Positions 37,156 to 47,166 are shown, counted from the first letter of the stretch. The stretch is 64,000 nucleotides of DNA from Phyllobacterium sp. T1293 (GCF_020731415.2 NZ_CP088273.1:1431001-1495000), one strand, 5' to 3'. Notes: generated from the letters alone by a model not told the origin. Numbers and translations: made by a program.

Positions 37156-37279
37156 GGAATGATGTACCAGGTCCTGTTTTTCGAATGGGCGGACAATGTC
37201 TTGGTTTCATCACCTGTGTAAAGTCACGATCGTGCGAAAAAGCCTTGAAATTGCCACCCGCTTGAGATCAAAACAGCGA

Positions 37280-38311
37280 ATGGGCAAATTCTTCAATCAG
37301 CAAGCGGCCATTGGCCCCGGCAAACACAGGCAATTGCTTGTGGCGCTGGCTATGAGCCTGCTTGCCCCGGCAAACTTGTTTGCCGGGAGTGCGTCGGCAC
37401 AGTCGCTCGCGCCTGAAGTAAAGATGCCGGCGATTCCCGCCATCAATGAATATGCCAATCCGAAAGCGCCAGCCAACAACCCCATCGCCAATGAGCCGGA
37501 ACTGGTTCTGTCGGCAAAGCTTGCGGAAAATGGCGAAAATATCGGGCGCGGCCTTGTCTGGCGCATATTCTCACCGGAACCTGATCCCGACGGCAAGTTG
37601 CAACTTCTTGCAACTTCGAAGGGCGGTACAACCTCATTCAATCTGGCACCGGGCAGTTATCTCGTCCATGTGGCCTTTGGCCGGGCCGGTGCCACAAAAC
37701 GCATCACCATGACACGCGCCAAGCGCAACGAGACAATGATTCTCGATGCGGGCGGGGTTAAGCTGAATGCCGTGCTTTCCGGCGGCGGACGCATTCCGCA
37801 GGATCAGCTGCGTTTCTCGATCTATGAGGACCACGAGGATGCAACCGGCGAGCGGGCACTGATCATCCCTGACGTGAAGCCGGAAAGCGTCGTACGGCTC
37901 AATGCCGGGACGTATCAGATCGTTTCCAATTACGGCACAGCCAATGCGGTCATCCGCGCGGATATTCGCGTCGAAGCGGGCAAGATCACCGAAGCCAATG
38001 TGGAACACCGCGCGGCGCAGCTGACCATGAAACTGGTACGTGAAAACGGTGGTGAAGCGCTTGCGGATACGGCCTGGTCGGTACTGACGACCTCAGGCGA
38101 TATCGTGCGTGAAAGCGTTGGCGCGTTTGCATCCATTGTTCTGGCAGAGGGTGAATATATCATCATCGCCAAGAACAAGGACAAGATTTACCAGCGCGAC
38201 TTCAAGGTTGTTGCCGGGCGCAATCAGGATGTTGAAGTGCTGGCAACAGGCGGTGCCAGTGCCGCCTCAACCGCCAATCAGCCTGTTGGCGGCGACGAGC
38301 CGCTGGATTAA
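37280..38311 (+). CDS. Conserved secreted protein of unknown function
   Basis: The 343-residue protein has an N-terminal signal sequence (hydrophobic LLVALAMSLLAPANLFAG, probable cleavage near SASAQS), so it is periplasmic or outer-membrane associated. The mature part shows three or four similar beta-rich segments of the form N-L-A-P-G-S-Y-L-V and L-N-A-G-T-Y-Q-I-V and L-A-E-G-E-Y-I-I-I, suggesting repeated Ig- or carboxypeptidase-regulatory-like domains. ATG 37280 is chosen; the frame extends to 37196. No function is assigned. Confidence 0.75.
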   Translation: MGKFFNQQAAIGPGKHRQLLVALAMSLLAPANLFAGSASAQSLAPEVKMPAIPAINEYANPKAPANNPIANEPELVLSAKLAENGENIGRGLVWRIFSPEPDPDGKLQLLATSKGGTTSFNLAPGSYLVHVAFGRAGATKRITMTRAKRNETMILDAGGVKLNAVLSGGGRIPQDQLRFSIYEDHEDATGERALIIPDVKPESVVRLNAGTYQIVSNYGTANAVIRADIRVEAGKITEANVEHRAAQLTMKLVRENGGEALADTAWSVLTTSGDIVRESVGAFASIVLAEGEYIIIAKNKDKIYQRDFKVVAGRNQDVEVLATGGASAASTANQPVGGDEPLD

Positions 38312-38314
38312 TGC

Positions 38315-39136
38315 CTAGCGGGATTTGGCCGGATCGAGCGAAAACACCGCGCCATACATATAATCCAGCAAAGCTTTGCAATCGACCAATGGTGCAAGTT
38401 CGGACCAGTCCATTGTCCGGCCTATGCGCACATTGATGGCTTTTCCCGACAGTTTACGGAATTCCCGGATAAGCAGCGAAATACGCAGGGTCATGGATAT
38501 CTTGCTGGCAAGATGGAAGAATCGACCATTCTGCCCGCCGAAATAAACGGGAATAACCGAAGCCTTGGCTTGCTGCACCAGCTTTGCCGGGAAAATCTTC
38601 CATGGAAGGTCTTCCGCCCGGCCAAAGCCCTTGCGCGCCGTCGCAACGCCGCCCGCCGGGAAGACGACAATGGTGACGCCCTCTTTCAAAAGGCGCACGG
38701 CTTCGTGACGCGTCGCCATATTCATCGCCACGGCTTCCTTGGTCTCGTCAAAACAGACCGGCAGTGCATAGGGACGGATTTCCGGCACTTTCATCAGATC
38801 ATTATTGATAAGCACCCGGAACGGACGCCCGAGCTGTTCGGCCAATGCCAGGGCGGCGATGCCATCGCCAATACCGAAAGGATGGTTGGCAACGATCACC
38901 AGCGGTGTTTCCGGCAATTGCTGCGGCGGCCATTGATCCTGAACATCGAGTTTGATGTTGATCAGGTCCATCATGCGGCAGAAGACATCAATACCAACAG
39001 GGACAATGTCCGTGCGCCACGCATTGTAGAGCCGCACATAATGATCGCGGCCCGACAGACCTTCAATCGAACGGATCAGCCATTGCGTTGCGCGTGACTG
39101 GGTGTCGTTGGCATAGGAGAGTTCTCTGAACTGCAC
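38315..39136 (-). CDS. Lysophospholipid acyltransferase family protein (PlsC-like)
   Basis: The 273-residue protein has the acyltransferase fold: VANHPFGIGDG (His and Asp of the catalytic box, separated by five residues), a GRPFRVLINNDLM block, and VFPAGGVATARKG as the substrate block. It probably acylates a lysophospholipid or related acceptor at the inner membrane; rhizobial ornithine-lipid acyltransferases are an alternative. It ends 4 bp from the end of the convergent secreted-protein gene. Confidence 0.85.
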   Translation of the reverse strand: MQFRELSYANDTQSRATQWLIRSIEGLSGRDHYVRLYNAWRTDIVPVGIDVFCRMMDLINIKLDVQDQWPPQQLPETPLVIVANHPFGIGDGIAALALAEQLGRPFRVLINNDLMKVPEIRPYALPVCFDETKEAVAMNMATRHEAVRLLKEGVTIVVFPAGGVATARKGFGRAEDLPWKIFPAKLVQQAKASVIPVYFGGQNGRFFHLASKISMTLRISLLIREFRKLSGKAINVRIGRTMDWSELAPLVDCKALLDYMYGAVFSLDPAKSR

Positions 39137-39260
39137 GTTTGCATCCCGGCAAATAGTGAATCGGCTGAATAATCACGCCATTCCATGACAGCGTGATGAA
39201 GCACGCCGCTCAATTACATGAGCCGTCAGCGAGCCGCAACCAAAACTCCTGCACCCACCA

Positions 39261-39830
39261 TCAACACACCCGCACCTTTTTCATAAGCCGGATGCGTTCA
39301 GGCCTCTTCAACGCATTCCTGGCCTTCAATGCAACAATGACATGGCCGCCAACAACAATAACTTCAATCAGAGCGATGACGAGCAGCAGAATGAGGGTAT
39401 CGGTTATCGACAAGGGTTTTATGCCAAGCACACCGGGGAGCAGGGCAAGATAGAATATTGGCATTTTGGGGTTACTGATATTGAGCAAAAAGCCAGTCAA
39501 AAACAGCCTTGCAAGCCCACCCTTCATTTGGCGGGGTGCCACATCCGGATTGGATCGCCACATCGAAATGCCCGTATAGATGAGATAGGCAGCGCCAGCA
39601 TATTGCAGCAGACGCAGGTTTTCATTCATATATTGCGAAATCGCATTAAAGCCGATTGCGGCAAGGACGACAAAACAGAAAATGCTGCACACAACGCCTG
39701 TGCCGTAAGCTATCCCATGGGATGGGCCATTCGACACTGTTTTGGACAGGATCGTGATGTTATCGGGTCCGGGACTGACCGCGAAAACAAAGAACGCCAA
39801 ACTGAATGTCAGGATTGTCGCAATATCCAT
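39261..39830 (-). CDS. LysE-family translocator
   Basis: The 189-residue membrane protein has about six hydrophobic segments and the LysE/RhtB N-terminal motif AVSPGPDNITILSKT. The family exports amino acids or homoserine lactone-like compounds. It is a single gene; the small gaps around it hold no other gene. Confidence 0.9.
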   Translation of the reverse strand: MDIATILTFSLAFFVFAVSPGPDNITILSKTVSNGPSHGIAYGTGVVCSIFCFVVLAAIGFNAISQYMNENLRLLQYAGAAYLIYTGISMWRSNPDVAPRQMKGGLARLFLTGFLLNISNPKMPIFYLALLPGVLGIKPLSITDTLILLLVIALIEVIVVGGHVIVALKARNALKRPERIRLMKKVRVC

Positions 39831-39983
39831 TGTGTTCCCCAGACGCTGTTCAGTCGTTCAGGACAAATACGGTTATGGCAATCTAGCAGCAGAGGCGTAT
39901 CGTTAAAATCCGTAGGATTACGAAGGTGCCTAGGGATGCGACAGCGTGATGAAAGTCACCACGCTGTCATAAAATGTTCGGGA

Positions 39984-41966
39984 TTACTCGGCGGCCAGAC
40001 GCAGGAGATCGGGCGGCGTTGCTTCATGGCTGAGCTGCCTGATTGCATCATCAAGGCTGAGTGACACCTGATTCTGCGAGCCAAGACGGCGCATATTGAC
40101 CGTACGCTCTTCCGCTTCACGCATGCCGCAGACGAGAATGACCGGCACTTTCTGCAAGGAATGCTCGCGCACCTTGTAGTTGATCTTCTCGTTGCGGAAA
40201 TCCGTGATGACCTGAAGACCGGCAGCCTTCAGTTCCTTGGCAACCTGCCTGCCATAATCATCGGCTTCCGTGGTGATTGTGGCAACCACAACCTGCACCG
40301 GCGCGAACCATAGCGGCAGATGACCGGCAAAGTTCTCGATGAGAATGCCGAGGAAACGTTCCATCGAGCCGCAGATGGCACGATGGATCATCACCGGCTG
40401 TTTCTTTTCCGAGGTTGAGTCGATGTAGAACGCACCAAAACGTTCAGGCAGATTGAAATCCACCTGTGTCGTTCCGCATTGCCACTCGCGGCCAATGGCA
40501 TCTTTCAGCGTATATTCGAACTTGGGACCGTAGAAGGCACCCTCGCCCGGCAGAATGCCGGTTTTGATATCGTTCGACTGCTGCTGGATCTGCTCCAGAA
40601 CGCCCATCATGACCTCTTCGGCGCGATCCCAGAGCGCGTCCGAACCGACACGCTTTTCGGGACGTGTCGAAAGCTTGATGGTGATCTCGTCAAAGCCGAA
40701 ATCCTTGTAGACCGACAGGATCAGATCATTGATGCGCAGACATTCGGCCGCCATCTGTTCGTCCGTGCAGAACACATGCGCATCGTCCTGTGTGAAACCA
40801 CGCACGCGCATCAGACCATGCAATGCGCCTGAGGGTTCATAACGATGCACATTGCCGAATTCTGCAAGCCGTACAGGCAGATCACGGTAAGACTTCAAGC
40901 CATGTTTGAAGATTTGCACATGGCCGGGGCAGTTCATCGGCTTGAGCGCAAAAATGCGCTCATCGTCGGTTTCGTCGCCGGCAACCGTCACCTTGAACAT
41001 GTTGTCGCGATACCAACCCCAGTGACCCGACGTCTCCCACAGGGATTTGTCGAGCACCTGCGGTGCATTGACCTCCTGATAGACGCCATCGAGACGGCGG
41101 CGCATATAGCTGACCAGTGACTGGAACATGCGCCAGCCCTTGGCATGCCAGAACACAACACCGGGGCCTTCTTCCTGGAAGTGGAACAGGTCCATTTCGC
41201 GGCCAAGCTTGCGGTGATCGCGTTTCTCGGCTTCCTCAAGCACATGCAGATAGGACTGCAATTCCGCATCGGTCGCAAAGGCCGTACCGTAAATGCGGCT
41301 GAGCATCGGATTGTTGCTGTCGCCGCGCCAGTAAGCACCGGCCACCTTCATCAGCTTGAAGGCATTGCCGACCTGCCCTGTCGAGGCCATGTGCGGGCCA
41401 CGGCAGAGGTCATACCAGTCGCCCTGCGCATAAATCTTCAGGTCCTGATCTTCAGGAATGGCATCGACAAGCTCGACCTTGTAAGCCTCGCCCTTGTCGG
41501 CAAACACTTTGCGAGCCTTTTCGCGTGACCAGATTTCCTTGGTGAACGGCTTGTTGCGGCCAATGATCTCGCGCATCTTCTTCTCGATGACCGGCAGGTC
41601 GTCGGGCGTGAAGGGCTCGTTCTTGGCAAAATCGTAGTAGAATCCGTTCTCGATCACCGGACCAATGGTAACTTGCGTACCCGGAAACAGTTCCTGCACG
41701 GCTTCGGCCAGAACGTGGGCACAGTCGTGCCGGATCAGCTCAAGCGCGCGCGGATCATCGCGGGTCAGGATTTCAATGCTGCCGGAAGCCAGCAGCGGGT
41801 CGGAAAGATCGCGCACAACGCCATCAACCGCATAGGCGACTGCCTTTTTGGCAAGGGATTTCGAGATTGATTCAGCAAGTTCCGCACCAGATATGGCAGC
41901 ATCATAATCGCGCTTCGAGCCATCGGGGAATTGCATGGATACAGTTTTGGAAACTGTCTGTGACAT
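39984..41966 (-). CDS. thrS: Threonyl-tRNA synthetase
   Basis: The 660-residue protein charges tRNA-Thr. It has an N-terminal TGS domain (about 5-65), the editing domain with [11 protein letters not shown], class II motif 2 ([26 protein letters not shown], a longer stretch with arginine RVRGF), and motif 3 near [14 protein letters not shown]. An anticodon-binding domain follows at the C-terminus. ATG 41966 is chosen, with GGAGC seven bases upstream; the frame opens at 41993. It lies upstream of a repeat-containing gap. Confidence 0.96.
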   Translation of the reverse strand: MSQTVSKTVSMQFPDGSKRDYDAAISGAELAESISKSLAKKAVAYAVDGVVRDLSDPLLASGSIEILTRDDPRALELIRHDCAHVLAEAVQELFPGTQVTIGPVIENGFYYDFAKNEPFTPDDLPVIEKKMREIIGRNKPFTKEIWSREKARKVFADKGEAYKVELVDAIPEDQDLKIYAQGDWYDLCRGPHMASTGQVGNAFKLMKVAGAYWRGDSNNPMLSRIYGTAFATDAELQSYLHVLEEAEKRDHRKLGREMDLFHFQEEGPGVVFWHAKGWRMFQSLVSYMRRRLDGVYQEVNAPQVLDKSLWETSGHWGWYRDNMFKVTVAGDETDDERIFALKPMNCPGHVQIFKHGLKSYRDLPVRLAEFGNVHRYEPSGALHGLMRVRGFTQDDAHVFCTDEQMAAECLRINDLILSVYKDFGFDEITIKLSTRPEKRVGSDALWDRAEEVMMGVLEQIQQQSNDIKTGILPGEGAFYGPKFEYTLKDAIGREWQCGTTQVDFNLPERFGAFYIDSTSEKKQPVMIHRAICGSMERFLGILIENFAGHLPLWFAPVQVVVATITTEADDYGRQVAKELKAAGLQVITDFRNEKINYKVREHSLQKVPVILVCGMREAEERTVNMRRLGSQNQVSLSLDDAIRQLSHEATPPDLLRLAAE

Positions 41967-42124
41967 CAGATTGCTCCTATCCAGTCCCGCCAACGGTTGC
42001 GGGTGGTGTTTGGTAACCGGAACGGCTCCGGCGAGCGGACTTTTAATCAGAGTTATGACCGGCGTAAAGTACCTGTCGATGAAAAGGGGATTGGGCTGCC
42101 TTACTTTACCTCAAGCCCCCCTTT

Positions 42125-42275
42125 CTCCGTCATCCTCGGGTCAAGCCCGAGGACGCACGGTAAACAGCAGGAATACATCCGCAATTTCAAGTTTCACGTA
42201 AGGGCAAACGCTGAATGCGCCGTGATCTCGGCTACTCAGTCGTGGGTCCTCGGGTCAAGCCCGAGGATGACGGAG
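42125..42275. repeat. Palindromic repeat with CTCGGGTCAAGCCCGAG ends
   Basis: Two copies of TCCTCGGGTCAAGCCCGAGGA-type hairpins, each self-complementary, face each other (CTCCGTCATCC at 42125, GGATGACGGAG at 42265-42275), giving an element of about 150 bp upstream of thrS. It differs from the GGTTCGTGG family. The remaining sequence between 41967 and 42301 shows no gene. Confidence 0.85.
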
Positions 42276-42301
42276 AGTGGGATGTTTAGCAGAGATGGGT
42301 G

Positions 42302-42660
42302 TCAACTCTGCTTGCCCACGCCCCAGTAGCGCCAGGGCATATACCACACAAACCGCGCATCGAGTGATGTCGGCACCGGATCATGACCATGGGTACCACC
42401 GGGTCCGCAACGGACAAAGCGGAAGAGCCCCATCCAGCCACCCGTCCACAACCCATAGCGGGCAATGGACTCATAAGCATATTCGGAGCAAGTCGGCAGG
42501 TGACGGCAGGAATTGCCGATAAAGCCTGACAATGTCAGCTGGTAGAGCCTGACAAAGCCGGTTCCAAACAATCGCCCGGGGTTTTCGGCCAGACGCCGCC
42601 CCAGTTACGCGAATATTTTTTGGGTTTCCCGGCAGGATCATCAGCCGAATGCTCACACAT
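42302..42660 (-). pseudogene. yidD: Membrane-protein insertion efficiency factor YidD, apparently frameshifted
   Basis: The conserved YidD core (VRLYQLTLSGFIGNSCRH, PTCSEYAYESIARYG, RCGPGGTHGHDPVP) is intact in one frame from 42571 down to 42302, but that frame has no ATG, only a TTG. The other frame reads from ATG 42660 through 28 residues of plausible rhizobial YidD N-terminus (MCEHSADDPAGKPKKYSRNW, then GGVWPKTPG) and stops after the CCCCGGG run near 42578-42584. Adding one base in that run joins the two halves smoothly. Either the gene is mutated, the sequence has an error, or only the short TTG form is made. YidD assists insertion of membrane proteins; it begins 5 bp after the NifU-like gene. 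Confidence 0.72.
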
Positions 42661-42665
42661 GAGCG

Positions 42666-43112
42666 TCAGGCCGCAGCTTCGGCGTTTTTCTTCTCGATCT
42701 GGTCGAGGCAATCCACCACGGCCTCGAAAGTCAGCATGGTGGAGTTGTGCCGCGCCTTGTAATCGCGCACCGGCTCAAGAAACTTCAATTCCTCGAAACG
42801 CCCTTCCGGCGGTGCGCCATTTTCTTTCAGCATTTTGAACATGGCATCGCGCACATCGCGCAATTCCTGGCTTGTCGCCCCGACCACATGGCGGGCCATG
42901 ATCGACGAGGACGCCTGACCAAGGGCGCAGGCTTTGACGTCATGGGCAAAATCCGTCACCACGCCATCTTTGACCTTCAGATCGACAATCACCGTCGAAC
43001 CGCAGAGTTTGGAATGGGCTTTCGCCGATGCATCGGGACTATCCAACCGTCCAAGGCGTTGAATATTTCCGGCAAATTCCAGAATACGCGTATTATAGAC
43101 GTCGTTGATCAT
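42666..43112 (-). CDS. NifU/IscU-like iron-sulphur cluster assembly scaffold protein
   Basis: The 148-residue protein has the scaffold cysteine pattern of IscU/SufU proteins: a cysteine in KLCGSTV, another in VKACALGQASSS and a third in AVVDCLDQIEKK. N-terminal MINDVYNTRILEFAGNI fits the rhizobial group. ATG 43112 is chosen; the frame extends to 43301 without homology. It probably holds nascent Fe-S clusters in the cytoplasm. It lies between yidD and folE, as in other Hyphomicrobiales. Confidence 0.88.
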   Translation of the reverse strand: MINDVYNTRILEFAGNIQRLGRLDSPDASAKAHSKLCGSTVIVDLKVKDGVVTDFAHDVKACALGQASSSIMARHVVGATSQELRDVRDAMFKMLKENGAPPEGRFEELKFLEPVRDYKARHNSTMLTFEAVVDCLDQIEKKNAEAAA

Positions 43113-43385
43113 AATGGACTTCCGCACCTCATCCGAACCAAAGTGTCTCCAGAGCATAGTCTGGCATTTGGCCCTATGAATCCTGAATTCACTCTCTATA
43201 TAGTATTTGAGCGGGCCGGCATAAAGCACCATGGCGTAAATTCTGCGACAATGGTATTTGTGATCGCCCAGGCAGAAGCTTACGGGCCAAGCCGGCTTCA
43301 ATACACCGCGTACTCGTTACGGAACGATTATCGTGTATTGCCGTTTAACTCGTCGCTCCTCTGAGGGCGACTACGGGAGATCGCG

Positions 43386-44012
43386 ATGGATGCGGTAATA
43401 AAAAGTTTGCAGTCAACGACTGTCAATCAGAACAATCTACGACGTCCGACACAGGAAGAAGCGGAAGCAGCAGTGCGCACGCTGTTGCTCTGGGCCGGTG
43501 ACAATCCGGATCGTGAAGGTCTGCTGGATACGCCGCAGCGCGTCGCCAAGGCCTATAAGGAGCTGTTCTCGGGCTATGATGAAAGCCCTGAAGACGTGCT
43601 CGGCCGCACCTTTGAAGAGGTCGCCGGATATGACGATATTGTCTTTATAAAAGACATTCCGTTCTTTTCCCATTGCGAGCATCATATGGTTCCCATCATC
43701 GGCAAGGCGCATGTTGCATACCTTCCCGATGGCGAAAAAGTTGTTGGTCTGTCCAAGATTGCCCGCGTGGTCCATATGTTTGCCCGTCGTCTGCAAACGC
43801 AGGAGAGCATGACGGCGCAGATTGCCAATGCCATTCAGGATTCGCTGCGCCCCCGTGGTGTAGCCGTCATGATCGAGGCCGAGCATATGTGCATGGCCAT
43901 GCGCGGTATCCGCGTCTCCGGCTCGACAACAACCACGACCACTTTCACCGGTGCGTTCAAGGCTGATGTCAACGAGCAGGTTCGCTTCATGACACTTCTC
44001 AAGGGCCGCTAG
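43386..44012 (+). CDS. folE: GTP cyclohydrolase I
   Basis: The 208-residue enzyme makes 7,8-dihydroneopterin triphosphate from GTP at the start of folate synthesis. It has the zinc and catalytic motif [20 protein letters not shown] and the QERMT-like [25 protein letters not shown] and TRTTTTFTG-like region ([12 protein letters not shown]). Length and motifs are normal. It is 27 bp from hisI downstream. Confidence 0.96.
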   Translation: MDAVIKSLQSTTVNQNNLRRPTQEEAEAAVRTLLLWAGDNPDREGLLDTPQRVAKAYKELFSGYDESPEDVLGRTFEEVAGYDDIVFIKDIPFFSHCEHHMVPIIGKAHVAYLPDGEKVVGLSKIARVVHMFARRLQTQESMTAQIANAIQDSLRPRGVAVMIEAEHMCMAMRGIRVSGSTTTTTTFTGAFKADVNEQVRFMTLLKGR

Positions 44013-44039
44013 GCGCTTTCATTTCCAGAATTGGCATTC

Positions 44040-44459
44040 ATGAGCAACGGTTCCTTTTCGTCTCCCCTTGCGGACAAACATGACAATGAAGAAGGCGCGG
44101 TGTTCGCACCGCGCTTTGACGCTGCCGGTCTTGTAACCACCATCGTTACCGATGCGCATGATGGTCATCTCCTCATGGTGGCGCATATGAATGCGGAAGC
44201 ATTGCGCCTCACTTTGACGACCGGCATTGCCCATTACTGGTCCCGTTCGCGTCAATCACTCTGGAAGAAGGGCGAGACGTCAGGAAATCTGCAATCAGTC
44301 GTAGAAATGCGCACCGATTGCGATCAGGATGCTCTTTGGCTCAAGGTGACAGTGGCTGGAAATGGCCCTACCTGCCACACTGGCCGCAGATCATGTTTCT
44401 ACCGCCAAGTCATCAGCGAAAATGGTACATCCCATCTGGTCATGACACCTGCGGCGTAG
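44040..44459 (+). CDS. hisI: Phosphoribosyl-AMP cyclohydrolase
   Basis: The 139-residue protein catalyses the third step of histidine synthesis. It has [43 protein letters not shown] (metal-binding aspartates in DCDQD) and [11 protein letters not shown] (zinc cysteines). It is the stand-alone HisI form without a fused pyrophosphohydrolase domain. ATG 44040 is used. It follows folE directly and is probably co-transcribed with it. Confidence 0.95.
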   Translation: MSNGSFSSPLADKHDNEEGAVFAPRFDAAGLVTTIVTDAHDGHLLMVAHMNAEALRLTLTTGIAHYWSRSRQSLWKKGETSGNLQSVVEMRTDCDQDALWLKVTVAGNGPTCHTGRRSCFYRQVISENGTSHLVMTPAA

Positions 44460-44599
44460 CTCAACTTTGCTACCAGGCACTGTCGAACGACTGCTCTCAT
44501 TTTCGTTGGTTGGCTAAGCGGCCATAATTCCGCAATATTCATGCTTTGGATACCAAAGTGAGGGGATAATGTGCGAATACGACTTTAGGAGTGCAAGCC

Positions 44600-45574
44600 A
44601 TGCTCGAATGGGCATCGCGACGGTTGCGTGCGGCGGAACCGATTGGCGTCACTGACGGTCCGAAGGTACCTGTTCTGGACCCGTCCCCACATGTTGAAAA
44701 AAGAGCCCCCATTGCGCTGGCGCTTGGCGGCGGCGCGGCGCGCGGCTGGGCCCATATCGGCGTTTTGCGAGCGCTCGATGAAGCGGGTATCGAAATTTCC
44801 ATGATTGCGGGAACGTCGATCGGCGCGCTGGTCGGTGGCTGCTATCTCGGCGGCAAACTCGATCAGCTGGAAGAGTTCGCGCGCAGCCTGACCAAACGCG
44901 GTATTTTCAGCCTGCTGGATCTGCGTTTTGGCGGCAATGGCATTTTCGGCGGCATGAAGCTTGACCGCCGCTTGCGCGAGCATCTGGCAGAACTTGCCAT
45001 TGAGGATTTGCCAAAGCCTTTCGTTGCGGTTTGCACCGAGATCAATACGGGTCATGAAATCTGGCTGACCCGCGGCAGCCTGATCACTGCCATGCGCGCT
45101 TCCTATGCCCTGCCCGGTGTGTTTGAACCCGTTGCCTGCAATGGCCGCATACTGGTTGATGGCGCGCTGGTAAACCCGGTGCCGGTCTCCGTCTGCCGCT
45201 CCTATGAACAGCCGCTGGTTGTGGCGGTGAACCTGCATTACGACCAGTTCGGCCGTGCAGCGGTGATCAAGCATTCAGCGGAAGCACCGAGTGCGCAGGA
45301 TGTCGAACCGGAAGGTGCAGGCAGCCATTTTCGTGCAGCGAGAGCAACACGGCTTGGGATAACAGGCGTAATGATGGAATCCTTCAACATCATTCAGGAC
45401 CGGATTTCACGCGCCCGCATGGCAGGCGATCCGCCCGATATCGCGCTGCTGCCGAAAATCGGCCATGTGGGGCTTGCCGAGTTTCATCGGGCCGATGAGG
45501 CGATCAAACTCGGCTATGAGGAAACCATGGCCCGGCTCGGCGAACTCGAGCGCATGCAAAAGGTTGTTTTTTAA
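44600..45574 (+). CDS. Patatin-like phospholipase family protein
   Basis: The 324-residue protein has the patatin fold: oxyanion glycines ALGGGAARGWAHIG, nucleophile motif GTSIGALVGG (G-x-S-x-G), and the dyad aspartate in VDGALVNPVPV. It is RssA-like in length and hydrolyses acyl esters of lipids at the cytoplasmic face. ATG 44600 is chosen because AGGAG lies seven bases upstream; a GTG (44591) is in frame. It lies beside the CBS gene, convergent with it. Confidence 0.92.
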   Translation: MLEWASRRLRAAEPIGVTDGPKVPVLDPSPHVEKRAPIALALGGGAARGWAHIGVLRALDEAGIEISMIAGTSIGALVGGCYLGGKLDQLEEFARSLTKRGIFSLLDLRFGGNGIFGGMKLDRRLREHLAELAIEDLPKPFVAVCTEINTGHEIWLTRGSLITAMRASYALPGVFEPVACNGRILVDGALVNPVPVSVCRSYEQPLVVAVNLHYDQFGRAAVIKHSAEAPSAQDVEPEGAGSHFRAARATRLGITGVMMESFNIIQDRISRARMAGDPPDIALLPKIGHVGLAEFHRADEAIKLGYEETMARLGELERMQKVVF

Positions 45575-45598
45575 ACCGCCAATATCAACGCAACCGCT

Positions 45599-46030
45599 TC
45601 AGGCGGTTGCGATATAGCTACGAATTTCTTCGGACTCGCGCTCGACCTCTTCGATACGCAGTTTCACCACGTCACCGATCGAGACGATGCCATGCAATGC
45701 CCCGTCTTTTTCGACAGGCAGATGGCGGAAGCGTCCGCGGGTCATCATTTCCATCACCTGATTCACCGTGTGCATTTCCGAGCAGACACTGACCTTGATG
45801 GTCATGATATCCGAGATCGGACGCCAGAGTGCATCGGCACCATCGGCAGCAATGGCGCGCACAACATCGCGCTCTGACAAGATGCCCTTGATGGCTCTCT
45901 TTTCATCAACGATTACAATCGCACCAATCTTGTGCTTTGCAAGTGCAGCAACCGCATCACCGAGTGTCGTGTCGGGTGCAGCGCTAAAAACGTCGTAGCC
46001 TTTGCGTTCCAGTATCAATTTGACTGTCAT
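45599..46030 (-). CDS. CBS domain-containing protein
   Basis: The 143-residue protein consists of two CBS domains (about 10-65, with IVDEKRAIKGILSERDVVRAI, and about 75-130, with MTRGRFRHLPVEKDGALHGIVSIGDVV; both shown only in part). Such stand-alone pairs bind adenine nucleotides and act as energy or redox sensors, or as membrane partners. It ends 25 bp from the patatin gene on the other strand, with an inverted repeat GCAACCGC/GCGGTTGC (45590-45610) over its stop. Confidence 0.92.
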   Translation of the reverse strand: MTVKLILERKGYDVFSAAPDTTLGDAVAALAKHKIGAIVIVDEKRAIKGILSERDVVRAIAADGADALWRPISDIMTIKVSVCSEMHTVNQVMEMMTRGRFRHLPVEKDGALHGIVSIGDVVKLRIEEVERESEEIRSYIATA

Positions 46031-46155
46031 GTACGTCCTCCTTGCACATTAGCCTAACTCCTGACCGCCGGAATCCTCCTTTATCCCTGCGGCCAATACG
46101 CCATGGTGCGCGTATGTTGCACCCAATGCAACAGCTTTGCAATTATTCCAACAGT

Positions 46156-46869
46156 TCAGCGCCGGTCCGTGCGATCGAACAGGGCAACACCGAAAAAGCC
46201 AAGGAGAAAGCCGCCAATATGCGCTTCCCAGGCTATGGTTGCCGCGCCCTGGCCCGGCGTGAAGGCAATAAGGCCGGTTGCGATATTGGTAACAAACCAG
46301 ACAGCGACAAAGACAAGAACCGTGCGGGTTCTCAAGGCAACGGCGATTGGCAGGATCGGTCCGGTGAACGCAGCAGAATTGCGCTGGGTTGAGCGGCGGA
46401 AGCCGAAACGCGCCGCAGCACCCATCATGCCTGAGATGGCGCCCGAAGCGCCGACCAGAGGGATCGGGCTTGCCGGATAAATGGCAAAATGCAGCATGAC
46501 CGCAGCAATCGCCGTGACGATCCAGAACAGCGATGTACGCAGCGGTCCGATACGCGCAGCGAGCGGCGAGCCAAACGCAGCCAGCCAGATCATGTTGAGC
46601 GCGATATGGGCAAAACTGCCATGCATGAAAGAATAGGTGATGGTGGTGAGCCACGCCGCCGGTGAATAAAACCCGCCAAACTGTGAAAACCGCGCCGGGA
46701 TGAAAGCATAATCCAGCAGGAAATTATTGTCCTGCGCGTCGGTCAGCACATAATTCTCGATCAAAAACACGGCGATGCAAATCGCAAAAATGGCAAGGAT
46801 GACGCCGGGAATGTTGAAGATCGGCTCGCGTGCCGGTGGCTGATTGTGCGCGTTCGTAGGCTCGATCAT
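46156..46869 (-). CDS. Rhomboid-family intramembrane serine protease
   Basis: The 237-residue membrane protein has six to seven hydrophobic segments. The catalytic serine lies in GASGAISGMMG (G-x-S-G) and the partner histidine in WEAHIGGFLLGF; HGSFAHIALNMIWL is the WR-type loop-1/helix-2 region. It cleaves transmembrane substrates, unknown here. Start ATG 46869 begins MIEPTNAHNQPP. It is a single gene with a long upstream region. Confidence 0.92.
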   Translation of the reverse strand: MIEPTNAHNQPPAREPIFNIPGVILAIFAICIAVFLIENYVLTDAQDNNFLLDYAFIPARFSQFGGFYSPAAWLTTITYSFMHGSFAHIALNMIWLAAFGSPLAARIGPLRTSLFWIVTAIAAVMLHFAIYPASPIPLVGASGAISGMMGAAARFGFRRSTQRNSAAFTGPILPIAVALRTRTVLVFVAVWFVTNIATGLIAFTPGQGAATIAWEAHIGGFLLGFFGVALFDRTDRR

Positions 46870-46919
46870 TCTTCCCGCCGCTGATTCACTTGAGAACTCT
46901 GCTTAGCAGCAAACTCACC

Positions 46920-46957
46920 AAACAAAAATAAGGCCGTTCAATGAACATGAACGGCCT
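46920..46957 (-). terminator. Orphan Rho-independent terminator on the minus strand
   Basis: On the minus strand AGGCCGTTCA-TGTTCAT-TGAACGGCCT (perfect 10-bp stem) is followed by TTATTTTTGTTT. It faces transcripts coming from the right, but no minus-strand gene lies there (next gene at 47385 is plus). A small RNA or lost gene is possible. Apart from this and repeat copy G, 46870-47384 contains nothing recognised. Confidence 0.85.
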
Positions 46958-47166
46958 CAGTTTGAATACTTCAACAGATAACTCTACTCGCCACCCTTGT
47001 CGCACAGGCTACCCAGCAGCTCAATCTAAACCATTTATTAACCTTAACTGCCCCCTGCGGTGGACACAGCCGCATCATCAATGGCGCTTCCCCACCAGCG
47101 GTGCCAATGTCCCGAGCAGTGTTAATGATGATGGGCTGATGGCTGGTGCTGCATGGGTTCGTCGTG

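Noticed and set aside
45590..45610. Inverted repeat GCAACCGC/GCGGTTGC as terminator of patatin and CBS genes
   Set aside because: No T-run on either strand and it overlaps the CBS stop codon; too weak to call separately.
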